NCBI RefSeq assembly: GCF_018829635.1
Contig: NZ_JAHKKG010000001.1
Span: forward strand, 186,001 to 250,000
DNA: 64,000 bases
Direction: 5' to 3'
From: Paractinoplanes bogorensis
Lineage (GTDB): Bacteria > Actinomycetota > Actinomycetes > Mycobacteriales > Micromonosporaceae
Shown: positions 1 through 9,491 of the stretch, piece by piece
Numbering within the stretch: the first letter of the stretch is position 1
Layout: each line of letters starts with the position of its first letter
Translations under genes and position numbers: made by a program
Notes under the pieces: model-generated
What the model saw: the letters and a program-made list of their open reading frames with translations, nothing else
What the model was told of the DNA's origin: nothing
Database searches by the model: none

Positions 1-1
1 G

Positions 2-2047
2 GGCGCGGCCGAGAACGCCCGGGCCGCCGTGCGGCACCTGCTCGACGGCCTGGTCATCGCGGCCGCGATCTGGTTCGTGGGCTGGGTGCTGATCGCCGAG
101 CCGACCCGCATCCTGGGCGACGCGACCCCGATGGCCTGCCCCTCGGTGCTGGTGCCGGCCGCGCTCACGGTGGTCTCGCTGGGCCTCACCATCGTGCTCG
201 CGCTGCACGCCCATCGGCCGAGGCTTATCACCGTACGGGTGGCCGCGGGCGTGAGCCTCGTCTCGGCGGCCGCGGTCGCCATCGCCAGCGGCATCTGTCA
301 GGACTGGGACGGCGTGACCCTGGCCGGGGCCCTGATGCTGCCGGCCGGCCTGTTCGTGATCGCCCGCGCGGTCAAGGTGGCCGACCGCCCGGTCGAGGTG
401 GTGGGCGACGTCACCGACCGCAACACGGCGTACGCGGTGGTCCCGATGGTCGCCATCGTGGTGGCGCTGGGCTACCACCTGGCCCGTGGCGGCGTGCTCG
501 ACCTGTACGGCTTCCTGGGCGCCGGCGTCGAGGGTTTCGCGCTGGTCGGGCGGCAGTTCCTGGCCCTGCGCGACGTGCGGCGTTACACGGTCGAGCTGCG
601 CGAGCGGGAGTCCCACTTCCGCGAACTGGCCCACACCGACCCGCTGACCGGCCTGGCCAACCGCCGCGGCCTGCAACGGGCGCTGCGCGAGAGCGGCGAC
701 TCCCGGGTGCTGGTCGGCATCGACCTGGACGGCTTCAAGACCGTCAACGACATGCGCGGCCACGACGTCGGCGACGCCGTGCTGGCCGAGGTGGGCGACC
801 GGCTGCGGCACAACCTGCTCGACGGCGACGTGGCGGCCCGGCTCGGCGGCGACGAGTTCGCGGTGCTGATGCGCGGGAACGCCGAGGAGGCGCTGCTCAC
901 CGCGCATCGGCTGCTGGCCGTGCTGGGGGAGCCGTACGAGGTGGAAGGGTCGGCGGTCTTTCTCTCGGCCAGCATCGGGGTGGCCGACTCGAACGCGCTC
1001 AGCCCGGCCGACACCGGCGAGCTGATCCGCGACGCCGACCTGGCCCTGCGCTACGCCAAACAGCGCGGTAAGAACCGGGTCGAGCGCTACCAGGCCCGTT
1101 ACGACGAGCTGCTGCGCCGCCGGGGCACGCTGGAGAGCGAGCTGCGGCACGCGATCGACCGCAAGCAGCTCCGGCTCGTGTTCCAGCCGGTGGTGGCGCT
1201 GCCCTCGATGCGGCCGGTCGGCGCCGAGGCCCTGCTGCGCTGGCACCACCCGACGCTCGGTTCGGTGCGGCCGGACGAGTTCATCCCGGTCGCCGAGGAG
1301 TCCGGGCTGATCAACCGGATCGGCGCCTGGGTGCTCGAGCAGGCCTGCATCCAGCTCGCCGACTGGCTGTCCCGCGGTCACGACGTGTGGGTGTCGGTCA
1401 ACATGTCGCCCAAGGAGCTGCACAACACCGATTACGCGGGTCACGTGGCCGACGTGCTCGAACAGCACGGCGTTCCGCCGCAGCGGCTGGTGCTCGAGGT
1501 GACCGAGCACGCCGTGGCCACCGACATGGAAGAGCTGATCAGCCGGCTGGCCGAGCTGCGGGCCACCGGGGTCCGGATCGCGCTCGACGACTTCGGCGCC
1601 GGCTACTCCTCGCTGGGCCAGCTGCGCACGCTCCCGGTCGACATCCTGAAGATCGACCACGCTCTGGTGGCCGAGCCGGAATCCCGTACGGGGACGGCCG
1701 CGCCCCTGGTCGACGTGGTGGCCCGCCTGGGTCACCGGCTCGGGCTCGAGGTGCTCGCCGAGGGCATCGGCACCCCGGCGCAGCGGGCCGTGGTCGAAGA
1801 GGCGGGCTGCCGGCTGGGTCAGGGCTCGCTGTTCGGCTGGGGCGTGCCCGCCGAACATCTCGAGGCGCAACTGCAGACGCTGCGCCAGGGTGGCCCGGCC
1901 CGGCCGATCCCGGCGCCCCGCTCGGCCCCGCCGGTGGACGCGGCCGCGCGCAGTCAGGTCGTCATGTTGGGGCCCGGAATGCGCCAGCTCAGGGCACTAT
2001 TGCCTAGTGATCCGGGGTTCGGCGCCCAGCCGGGTGAGTCCGAGTGA
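2..2047 (+). CDS. GGDEF-EAL cyclic-di-GMP signalling protein, 5' partial
   Basis: Membrane-anchored protein with a diguanylate cyclase domain followed by a c-di-GMP phosphodiesterase domain. The frame is open to the window edge, so the true start may lie upstream; the first possible internal start is GTG at 29. About 180 N-terminal residues form several hydrophobic segments. The GGDEF domain begins near DPLTGLANRRGL and has an intact RLGGDEFAVL signature. The EAL domain keeps AEALLRWHHP, NMSP, LEVTE, DDFGAGYSSL, LKID and AEGIG, so both metal-binding sets look complete and both activities are plausible. The last 50 residues are Pro/Ala-rich linker. The stop lies about 50 bases before a short leader ORF for ilvB, so this gene is probably a separate transcript. 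Confidence 0.9.
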   Translation, partial: GAAENARAAVRHLLDGLVIAAAIWFVGWVLIAEPTRILGDATPMACPSVLVPAALTVVSLGLTIVLALHAHRPRLITVRVAAGVSLVSAAAVAIASGICQDWDGVTLAGALMLPAGLFVIARAVKVADRPVEVVGDVTDRNTAYAVVPMVAIVVALGYHLARGGVLDLYGFLGAGVEGFALVGRQFLALRDVRRYTVELRERESHFRELAHTDPLTGLANRRGLQRALRESGDSRVLVGIDLDGFKTVNDMRGHDVGDAVLAEVGDRLRHNLLDGDVAARLGGDEFAVLMRGNAEEALLTAHRLLAVLGEPYEVEGSAVFLSASIGVADSNALSPADTGELIRDADLALRYAKQRGKNRVERYQARYDELLRRRGTLESELRHAIDRKQLRLVFQPVVALPSMRPVGAEALLRWHHPTLGSVRPDEFIPVAEESGLINRIGAWVLEQACIQLADWLSRGHDVWVSVNMSPKELHNTDYAGHVADVLEQHGVPPQRLVLEVTEHAVATDMEELISRLAELRATGVRIALDDFGAGYSSLGQLRTLPVDILKIDHALVAEPESRTGTAAPLVDVVARLGHRLGLEVLAEGIGTPAQRAVVEEAGCRLGQGSLFGWGVPAEHLEAQLQTLRQGGPARPIPAPRSAPPVDAAARSQVVMLGPGMRQLRALLPSDPGFGAQPGESE

Positions 2048-2100
2048 TCAAAATGTGGGATCAGTTGACTCGCCGGATGGGATGGGGCAAGGTTGGCAGC

Positions 2101-2130
2101 ATGTGCTTCGCGTCCCGAGTACTTATGTGA
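2101..2130 (+). CDS. Putative ilvB leader peptide
   Basis: A nine-codon ORF reading MCFASRVLM, with an AAGG Shine-Dalgarno-like sequence 8 bases before its ATG. Its last sense codons include GTA (Val) and CTT (Leu), both rare in this high-GC genome, and its TGA is followed immediately by a long hairpin and then an intrinsic terminator. That arrangement fits a branched-chain amino acid attenuator. An overlapping alternative starts at ATG 2082 and reads MGQGWQHVLRVPSTYVSALQ plus two residues, ending at 2150 in the hairpin loop. Which ORF is translated cannot be decided from sequence alone. Confidence 0.4.
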   Translation: MCFASRVLM

Positions 2131-2202
2131 GCGCACTCCAGTTGGGTTAACCCCAACCAGAGTGCGCTAGGTCCCGTGCTTCCCGGCACGAGGGCCTTTT
2201 TT
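2131..2202 (+). promoter_or_regulatory. Attenuator hairpin and intrinsic terminator upstream of ilvB
   Basis: The first hairpin has arms 2131-2146 and 2152-2167 (14 of 16 pairs, 5-base loop) and starts directly after the leader stop codon. The second has arms 2170-2179 and 2186-2196 with one bulged A, followed by six T residues at 2197-2202, a standard Rho-independent terminator. It sits 46 bases before the ilvB start, where it would stop transcription before the operon. The two hairpins do not overlap, so the exact antiterminator pairing is not visible. Confidence 0.65.
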
Positions 2203-2248
2203 GTTGCTCAAGTACCGGTCGCCCCAACCCGTAAAGGTATGAAGTGCC

Positions 2249-4078
2249 ATGACGAGACCCACTCCTGAGTCCCTCGCCCACCGCGCCAACCCGGCCACTG
2301 TCGCGGCGGCCGCCACCCCGGCCCCGGCCGTAGCCTCTCCGGTTCCCACCTCGGGCGCCGGTTCGCTCGTGCGGTCGCTCGAGGCGCTCGGCGTCGAGGT
2401 CGCGTTCGGCATTCCCGGCGGGGCGATCCTGCCCGCGTACGACCCGCTCTACGACTCCAAGGTCCGGCACATCCTGGTCCGCCACGAGCAGGGCGCGGGG
2501 CACGCCGCCACCGGCTACGCCCAGGCCACCGGCAAGGTCGGTGTCTGCATCGCGACCAGCGGCCCGGGCGCCACCAACCTGGTCACCCCGATCGCCGACG
2601 CCTACATGGACTCGGTGCCGATCGTCGCCATCACCGGCCAGGTGGCCCGGCCCTCGATCGGCACGGACGCCTTCCAGGAGGCGGACATCCAGGGCATCAC
2701 GCTCCCGATCACCAAGCACAACTTCCTGGTGCAGACGCCCGAGGAACTGCCCCGGATCCTGGCCGAGGCGTTCCACCTGGCGATCACCGGCCGCCCCGGC
2801 CCGGTACTGGTCGACATCCCCAAGGACGTGCTGCAGGCGCAGACCACGTTCACCTGGCCGCCGACGCTCGACCTGCCGGGCTACCGCCCGACCCTGCACC
2901 CGCACGGCAAGCAGATCCGCGAGGCGGCCCGCCTGATCGCCGAGGCCCGGCGCCCGGTGCTCTACGTGGGCGGCGGCGTGCTCAAGGCCGGCGCCACCGA
3001 CGGGCTGCGCAAGCTGGCCGAGATGACCGGCATCCCGGTCATCACCACGCTGATGGCGCTGGGGGCGTTCCCCGACTCGCACCCGCAGCACCTGGGCATG
3101 CCCGGCATGCACGGCACGGTCCCGGCGGTCTACGCGCTGCAGAAGTCCGACCTGCTGATCACGCTGGGCGCGCGCTTCGACGACCGGGTCACCGGCAAGC
3201 TCGACTCGTTCGCGCCGGACGCCAAGATCGTGCACGCCGACATCGACCCGGCCGAGATCGGCAAGAACCGGCACGCCGACGTCCCGATTGTGGGCGACGC
3301 CCGGCACGTCATCGACGAGCTGATCGCCGCCGTCTCGGCCACCGCCGAGGGCGCCGGGCAGTACGAGCCCTGGTGGGCCACGCTGAACGAGCTGCGCAAG
3401 CGCTACCCGCTGGGCTACGAGGAGCCGACCGACGGCACGCTCGCCCCGCAGTACGTGATCGAGCGGCTGGGCGAGATCGTCGGTCCCGAGGCGATCTATG
3501 TGGCCGGCGTCGGTCAGCACCAGATGTGGGCCTCGCAGTTCATCAAGTACGAGCAGCCGGGCACCTGGCTGAACTCGGGCGGCGCCGGAACCATGGGTTA
3601 CGCCGTCCCGGCCGCGATGGGCGCCAAGGTCGGTAAGCCGGACACCACCGTGTGGGCGATCGACGGCGACGGCTGCTTCCAGATGACCAATCAGGAACTG
3701 GCCACCTGCGCGCTCGAGGGCATCCCGGTCAAGATCGCCGTGATCAACAACGGCAACCTGGGCATGGTCCGGCAGTGGCAGACGCTGTTCTACGACGGCC
3801 GCTACTCGAACACCGAGCTGGGCACGCACAAGCACCGCATCCCCGACTTCGTGAAGCTGGCCGAGGCGCTCGGCTGCATCGGGCTGCGCTGCGAGTCCAA
3901 GGACGACGTCGACAAGATCATCAAGCAGGCGATGGAGATCAACGACGCGCCGGTGGTCATCGACTTCACGGTCGGCAAGGACGCGATGGTCTGGCCCATG
4001 GTCGCGGCCGGCACCAGCAACGACGAAATCATGTTCGCCCGGGACGTTCGTCCCAACTTCGAAGAGGACGACCTCTGA
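2249..4078 (+). CDS. ilvB: Acetolactate synthase large (catalytic) subunit
   Basis: ThDP-dependent enzyme of the cytoplasm that joins two pyruvates, or pyruvate and 2-oxobutyrate, in the first common step of valine, leucine and isoleucine synthesis. The product is 609 residues, normal for the family. After a Ala/Pro-rich N-terminus of about 45 residues it shows the conserved catalytic Glu in [16 protein letters not shown], a central FAD-binding domain, and the ThDP/Mg motif starting IDGDGCFQM and continuing through [12 protein letters not shown]. The ATG at 2249 follows GTAAAGG; an ATG at 2239 is out of frame. ilvN starts 2 bases after the stop codon, so the subunits are co-translated. Expression is probably controlled by the attenuator at 2131-2202. 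Confidence 0.98.
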   Translation: MTRPTPESLAHRANPATVAAAATPAPAVASPVPTSGAGSLVRSLEALGVEVAFGIPGGAILPAYDPLYDSKVRHILVRHEQGAGHAATGYAQATGKVGVCIATSGPGATNLVTPIADAYMDSVPIVAITGQVARPSIGTDAFQEADIQGITLPITKHNFLVQTPEELPRILAEAFHLAITGRPGPVLVDIPKDVLQAQTTFTWPPTLDLPGYRPTLHPHGKQIREAARLIAEARRPVLYVGGGVLKAGATDGLRKLAEMTGIPVITTLMALGAFPDSHPQHLGMPGMHGTVPAVYALQKSDLLITLGARFDDRVTGKLDSFAPDAKIVHADIDPAEIGKNRHADVPIVGDARHVIDELIAAVSATAEGAGQYEPWWATLNELRKRYPLGYEEPTDGTLAPQYVIERLGEIVGPEAIYVAGVGQHQMWASQFIKYEQPGTWLNSGGAGTMGYAVPAAMGAKVGKPDTTVWAIDGDGCFQMTNQELATCALEGIPVKIAVINNGNLGMVRQWQTLFYDGRYSNTELGTHKHRIPDFVKLAEALGCIGLRCESKDDVDKIIKQAMEINDAPVVIDFTVGKDAMVWPMVAAGTSNDEIMFARDVRPNFEEDDL

Positions 4079-4080
4079 TC

Positions 4081-5630
<1,550 letters not shown>

Positions 5631-5643
5631 TTTTCTGCTTTAC

Positions 5644-5675
5644 GGCCCGGCTTTCACCCGAAAGCCGGGCCTTTT
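5644..5675 (+). terminator. Intrinsic terminator of the ilvBNC operon
   Basis: Perfect inverted repeat GGCCCGGCTTTC / GAAAGCCGGGCC with a 4-base loop, followed by TTTT, 14 bases after the ilvC stop codon. Confidence 0.9.
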
Positions 5676-5795
5676 GCGTGACCCTGCGATTACCTGAAAC
5701 GCCTGCGTTACTTGCCATTAACCGGGGTCACACCGAAACAGAATTGTGCGCTGTTCGGGCTCTTGAGACTGCCTCGGGTTGGGTATCTTCGCGAT

Positions 5796-7037
5796 ATGCG
5801 ACTGGCTGATTCTTTTCGGAGTGAGCGCTTCGGCGCGGTCCGGATTCATGAGCTGCAGAGGGTGATCGAGCTCGACTCGGGCACCTCGGTCGGTGCGGGC
5901 AGCCAGATTGTGCCGGCCGAGGCGCTACGCGCCATCGAATCGCAAATGGTAATCGTCGTTCCGTGTATGAATGAGACACGGACTGTCATCGAGGGTGTCC
6001 TCTCCGGCATTCCGCACGACTGCCTCATCATTCTGGTGTCGAACAGCGACCGCGGTCCGGTCGACCGATACGAGATCGAGGCGCAGACCGTCGAGCAGTT
6101 CTGCCGGCTGGCCGGGCGGTCCGCCATCACGGTGCATCAGAAGGATCCGGGGGTGGCCGCCGCGATCAAGGCGGCCGGCATGCCCGAGATGCTGGACGAC
6201 GACGGCCTGATCCGGAACGGCAAGGGCGAGGCGATGCTGCTCGGCATGGCGCTGGCCGCGATGACCGGCCGTCGCTACATCGGATATGTCGACGCCGACA
6301 ACTACGTGCCCGGCTCGGTCCACGAATACTGCAAGGTCTACGCGGCCGGGCTGCACCTGGCCGGTTCGCCGTACTCGATGGTCCGCATCTCGTGGCACTC
6401 GAAGCCGAAGCTGCGCGACAACCGCCTGTTCTTCAGCCGCCGGGGCCGCAGCTCGCAGATCACCAACGAGTGGCTCAACCGGTTCCTGGCCGAATACTCC
6501 GACTTCGGCACCGAGGTGATCGCCACCGGCAACGCGGGCGAGCACGCGATGACCCTCGACCTGGGCCTCAAGCTGCGTCTGGCCGGTGGGTTCGCGGTCG
6601 AGCCGTACGAGTACATGGACATGTTCGAGCAGTTCGGCGGCGTGCTCGAGAGCACCGACCCGGACGTGATGGCCAGCTCGGTGCCGGTGCTGCAGATCGA
6701 GACCCGCAACCCGCACTTCCACGACAACAAGGGCGAGGAGCACGTCCAGGGCATGCGGATGCAGGCCCTCAACGTGCTCTACCACTCGCCGGTCACGCTC
6801 CCGGCGACCCGGCAGGCCATTCTCGACTTCATGGTCGAGCAGGGCGCGCTCGAGGTGGGCCAGGAACCGCCGCGCGAGCGGACCTACCCGCCGGTCGGCA
6901 CGCTCGACCTCGACCTGCTCTACGACGCGCTGGACGCCGAGGCGCTCAGCTTCCGGCAGCCCGACGGACAGGTCATGGCGGGCCTCCCGGCGTCACCGCC
7001 CATCGACCGCGCTCAAATTCCACGTCGCGTCGCCTGA
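5796..7037 (+). CDS. mpgS: Mannosyl-3-phosphoglycerate synthase (GT55 family)
   Basis: Predicted glycosyltransferase that transfers mannose from GDP-mannose to 3-phosphoglycerate, the first step to the compatible solute mannosylglycerate. The family is recognised by the N-terminal RFGAVRIHELQRVIELDSG, by IVVPCMNE, SGIPHDCLIILVSNS, NGKGEAMLLGMALA and the metal-binding YVDADNYVPGSVHEY. Starting at ATG 5796 gives 413 residues, matching the family, and puts the conserved motif near residue 11; a longer in-frame start at 5712 adds non-conserved sequence. No mannosyl-3-phosphoglycerate phosphatase (mpgP) is adjacent, so the second step must be encoded elsewhere or the product differs. The gene stands alone between the ilvC terminator and serA. 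Confidence 0.85.
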   Translation: MRLADSFRSERFGAVRIHELQRVIELDSGTSVGAGSQIVPAEALRAIESQMVIVVPCMNETRTVIEGVLSGIPHDCLIILVSNSDRGPVDRYEIEAQTVEQFCRLAGRSAITVHQKDPGVAAAIKAAGMPEMLDDDGLIRNGKGEAMLLGMALAAMTGRRYIGYVDADNYVPGSVHEYCKVYAAGLHLAGSPYSMVRISWHSKPKLRDNRLFFSRRGRSSQITNEWLNRFLAEYSDFGTEVIATGNAGEHAMTLDLGLKLRLAGGFAVEPYEYMDMFEQFGGVLESTDPDVMASSVPVLQIETRNPHFHDNKGEEHVQGMRMQALNVLYHSPVTLPATRQAILDFMVEQGALEVGQEPPRERTYPPVGTLDLDLLYDALDAEALSFRQPDGQVMAGLPASPPIDRAQIPRRVA

Positions 7038-7124
7038 GTTTCCGGCGTGTGACAGCCGTCACACTCCGGTGGATCTCGGGACCCGCTTACGATCGGGTTC
7101 CGACGATCCACCGGAGGCAGCCGC

Positions 7125-8780
7125 GTGACGTCCGTCGTACTGATCGCCGAAGAACTGGCCCCGTCCGCCATCGACGTCCTTGCTTATGACTACGACGTAC
7201 GCCAGGTCGACGGCACCGATCGCGCCGCCCTGCTGGCCCAGGTCGGCCAGGCCGACGCGCTGATCGTCCGCAGTGCCACCCAGGTCGACGCCGAGGTGCT
7301 GGCCGCCGGGGAGACCCTGCGCGTGGTGGCCCGGGCCGGCGTCGGTCTCGACAACGTGGACGTCCGCGCCGCGACCGCCCGCGGCGTCCTGGTGGTCAAC
7401 GCGCCGACCAGCAACATCGTGTCGGCCGCGGAACAGGCCATCGCGCTGCTGCTGGCCGTGGCCCGGCACACCGCCACCGCCTCGGCCACGCTGAAGTCGG
7501 GCCGGTGGCAGCGGTCGCGCTACGTCGGCGTCGAGGTGCAGGGCAAGACGGTCGGCGTGGTCGGGCTCGGCCGCATCGGGGTGCTCTTCGCCCAGCGGAT
7601 GGCCGCCTTCGGCACCCGGCTGATCGCCTACGACCCGTACATCCAGCCCGCCCGGGCCGCACAACTCGGCGTCCGGCTGGTCGGCCTCGACGAACTGCTG
7701 CGCGAGAGCGACTTCGTCTCGGTGCATCTTCCCCGTACGCCGGAGACCGTCGGACTGATCGGCGAGAAGGAACTCGCCCTGGTCAAGCCGGGGGTACGGA
7801 TCGTCAACGCGGCCCGCGGCGGCCTGGTCGACGAGGACGCGCTGGCCGCGGCGCTGCGCGACGGCCGGGTGGCCGGGGCCGGTCTCGACGTGTTCGTCAC
7901 CGAGCCGATCACCGAGTCGCCGCTGTTCGGCTTTGACAACGTGGTGGTCACCCCGCACCTGGGCGCGTCGACGGCCGAGGCGCAGGACAAGGCGGGCCTG
8001 TCGGTCGCGCGCAGCGTCAAGCTGGCCCTCGACGGCGAGTTCGTGCCGGACGCGGTGAACGTGCAGGCGGGCGGCGTGGTCGACGAGGACGTCCGGCCGA
8101 TGCTGGGGCTGGCCGAGAAGCTGGGCAAGGTGTTCACCGCGGTGGCGGGCGGTGTCGCGGCCACCGTCACGGTCGAGGTGCGGGGCGAGATCGCCTCGCA
8201 CGACGTCGGGGTGTTGCGGCTCGCGGCCACCAAGGGGCTGTTCACTGCGGTTGTGGACGAACGGGTGACGTACGTGAACGCCCCGCAACTCGCCCTGGAT
8301 CGGGGCGTCGAGGTCGAGCTGGTGGCCAGCGACGAGCCGGCCGAACATCAAAACCTGGTTTCCGTACGCGGTGCGCTGCCGGACGGACGCACGGTGACCG
8401 TCTCCGGCACCCTGACCGTGCACGGCGCCCGCGAGATCGCCAAGCTGATCGAGATCGACGACTTCGACCTCGACCTCAACGCCGACGGCGTGCAGCTGTT
8501 CTTCCGCTACGGCGACCGGCCCGGCGTCGTCGGCACCATCGGCACCCTGCTCGGCGAGGCCGGCGTCAACATCGCGGCCATGCAGGTGGCCCGGCGTGAG
8601 GCGGGCGGCGACACGCTGATGACGCTGACCGTCGACTCGTCGGTCGACCCGGAACTGCTCAGCACGGTGGCCGCCGCGATCGGGGCCGACCGGGGGAGCA
8701 TGGTCGACCTGCGGCTCAATGGGACCGAACCGGCGGTGGGTAGACCGTCCCGTCCTGCAGATCCAGCAGATCGAGGTTGA
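7125..8780 (+). CDS. serA: D-3-phosphoglycerate dehydrogenase
   Basis: NAD-dependent first enzyme of serine synthesis, oxidising 3-phosphoglycerate to 3-phosphohydroxypyruvate. The 551-residue product is the long actinobacterial type: a 2-hydroxyacid dehydrogenase domain (ARAGVGLDNVDV, VGVVGLGRIGVLFAQRMAAF, the catalytic Arg in NAARGGLVDEDAL and His in VTPHLGASTAEAQ), an intervening allosteric domain around residues 320-450, and a C-terminal ACT domain (YGDRPGVVGTIGTLLGEAG) that normally binds serine. GTG at 7125 is the only start that keeps the family N-terminus. The C-terminus runs about 20 residues beyond the usual end and overlaps the convergent gene at 8716-9078 by 65 bases. Confidence 0.97.
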   Translation: MTSVVLIAEELAPSAIDVLAYDYDVRQVDGTDRAALLAQVGQADALIVRSATQVDAEVLAAGETLRVVARAGVGLDNVDVRAATARGVLVVNAPTSNIVSAAEQAIALLLAVARHTATASATLKSGRWQRSRYVGVEVQGKTVGVVGLGRIGVLFAQRMAAFGTRLIAYDPYIQPARAAQLGVRLVGLDELLRESDFVSVHLPRTPETVGLIGEKELALVKPGVRIVNAARGGLVDEDALAAALRDGRVAGAGLDVFVTEPITESPLFGFDNVVVTPHLGASTAEAQDKAGLSVARSVKLALDGEFVPDAVNVQAGGVVDEDVRPMLGLAEKLGKVFTAVAGGVAATVTVEVRGEIASHDVGVLRLAATKGLFTAVVDERVTYVNAPQLALDRGVEVELVASDEPAEHQNLVSVRGALPDGRTVTVSGTLTVHGAREIAKLIEIDDFDLDLNADGVQLFFRYGDRPGVVGTIGTLLGEAGVNIAAMQVARREAGGDTLMTLTVDSSVDPELLSTVAAAIGADRGSMVDLRLNGTEPAVGRPSRPADPADRG

Positions 8781-9078
8781 GCTCGCCGGCCAGGCGCTCG
8801 ATCGTCTCGAGCACCACGTCCGGGCAGTTCTCGTCGAGCCGCATCTGGATGTGGTCGGCCGCGGCGTGCAGCGGCGGGTGCGCCCACGGCGAGCCGGGCG
8901 CCGAAGCGCGCGGCCCACGGTCGGGGTAATCGCTGGTCAGGGCGTCATAGAAGGCGACGACGCGCGGGTCGGCCGGGCGCTGCGGGTGCTCACCGCGCGC
9001 GCATCGCGCGTTGGCGGCCCGCACGGCGTCCGGCAGGTCCGTCTTGTCCATCGCCCACACCACGAGGTCGAAACTCAC
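8716..9078 (-). CDS. Conserved hypothetical protein
   Basis: A 120-residue acidic protein with a GTG start. It begins MSFDLVVWAMDKTDLPDAV and ends with LAGELNLDLLDLQDGTVYPP. I do not recognise a named domain; the N-terminus resembles small actinobacterial proteins of unknown function that begin with a similar SFDLxVW motif. There is no signal peptide or membrane segment. It is transcribed towards serA and its last 65 bases are antisense to the serA 3' end, so the two transcripts probably overlap. The regular codon use and good third-position GC support a real gene. Confidence 0.65.
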   Translation of the reverse strand: MSFDLVVWAMDKTDLPDAVRAANARCARGEHPQRPADPRVVAFYDALTSDYPDRGPRASAPGSPWAHPPLHAAADHIQMRLDENCPDVVLETIERLAGELNLDLLDLQDGTVYPPPVRSH

Positions 9079-9491
9079 CGGCGCATGGTGCCATCACTAT
9101 CCGCCGCAAGACGGAAGAACCGCCCCGACACGCGGGAGCGCTTCCGCGCCGGACGGCCGACACGCGGCCCCTTGCCTTGCGCGCGATAAGTCCGTATCGC
9201 TAGCGTTGTCGGTGCCGCCCGGCCGGGGTGGGCCCGTCTTCGGGTGACGGTGCTCCCTCCTTCCTGGTGCGCGAATTTGGCGGGACCGAGCCACGCGTAC
9301 TCGTCGCTACAGCCCCCGTGATCGTTTGCCGCGATCACGGGGGCTGTTCGCTTTCGCCCGGCCGTCCCGCCTGCTTCCCCGTCACCCGCGCGACGCAGTC
9401 ATGTGGTTCAATTTCGCGGCGTTCAATCCATCGACCGCGGTGACTAGCCCTCCCGCGCGTCGGCATGGCGTTTCACGGGGGATATCTGAAT
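9079..9491. other. Intergenic region before the toxin gene
   Basis: No gene is supported here. The region carries the upstream sequence of the minus-strand gene at 9078 and, at 9311-9345, a perfect inverted repeat. A short stretch GCGGGGG/GGGGGAT lies just before the toxin start at 9492 and can serve as a ribosome binding site. Confidence 0.6.
9311..9345. terminator. Perfect 14-bp inverted repeat, possible terminator
   Basis: Arms AGCCCCCGTGATCG (9311-9324) and its exact complement (9332-9345) with a 7-base loop. There is no T-run on either side, so it may be an inefficient terminator, an RNA-processing hairpin or an operator in front of the toxin gene. Confidence 0.5.
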
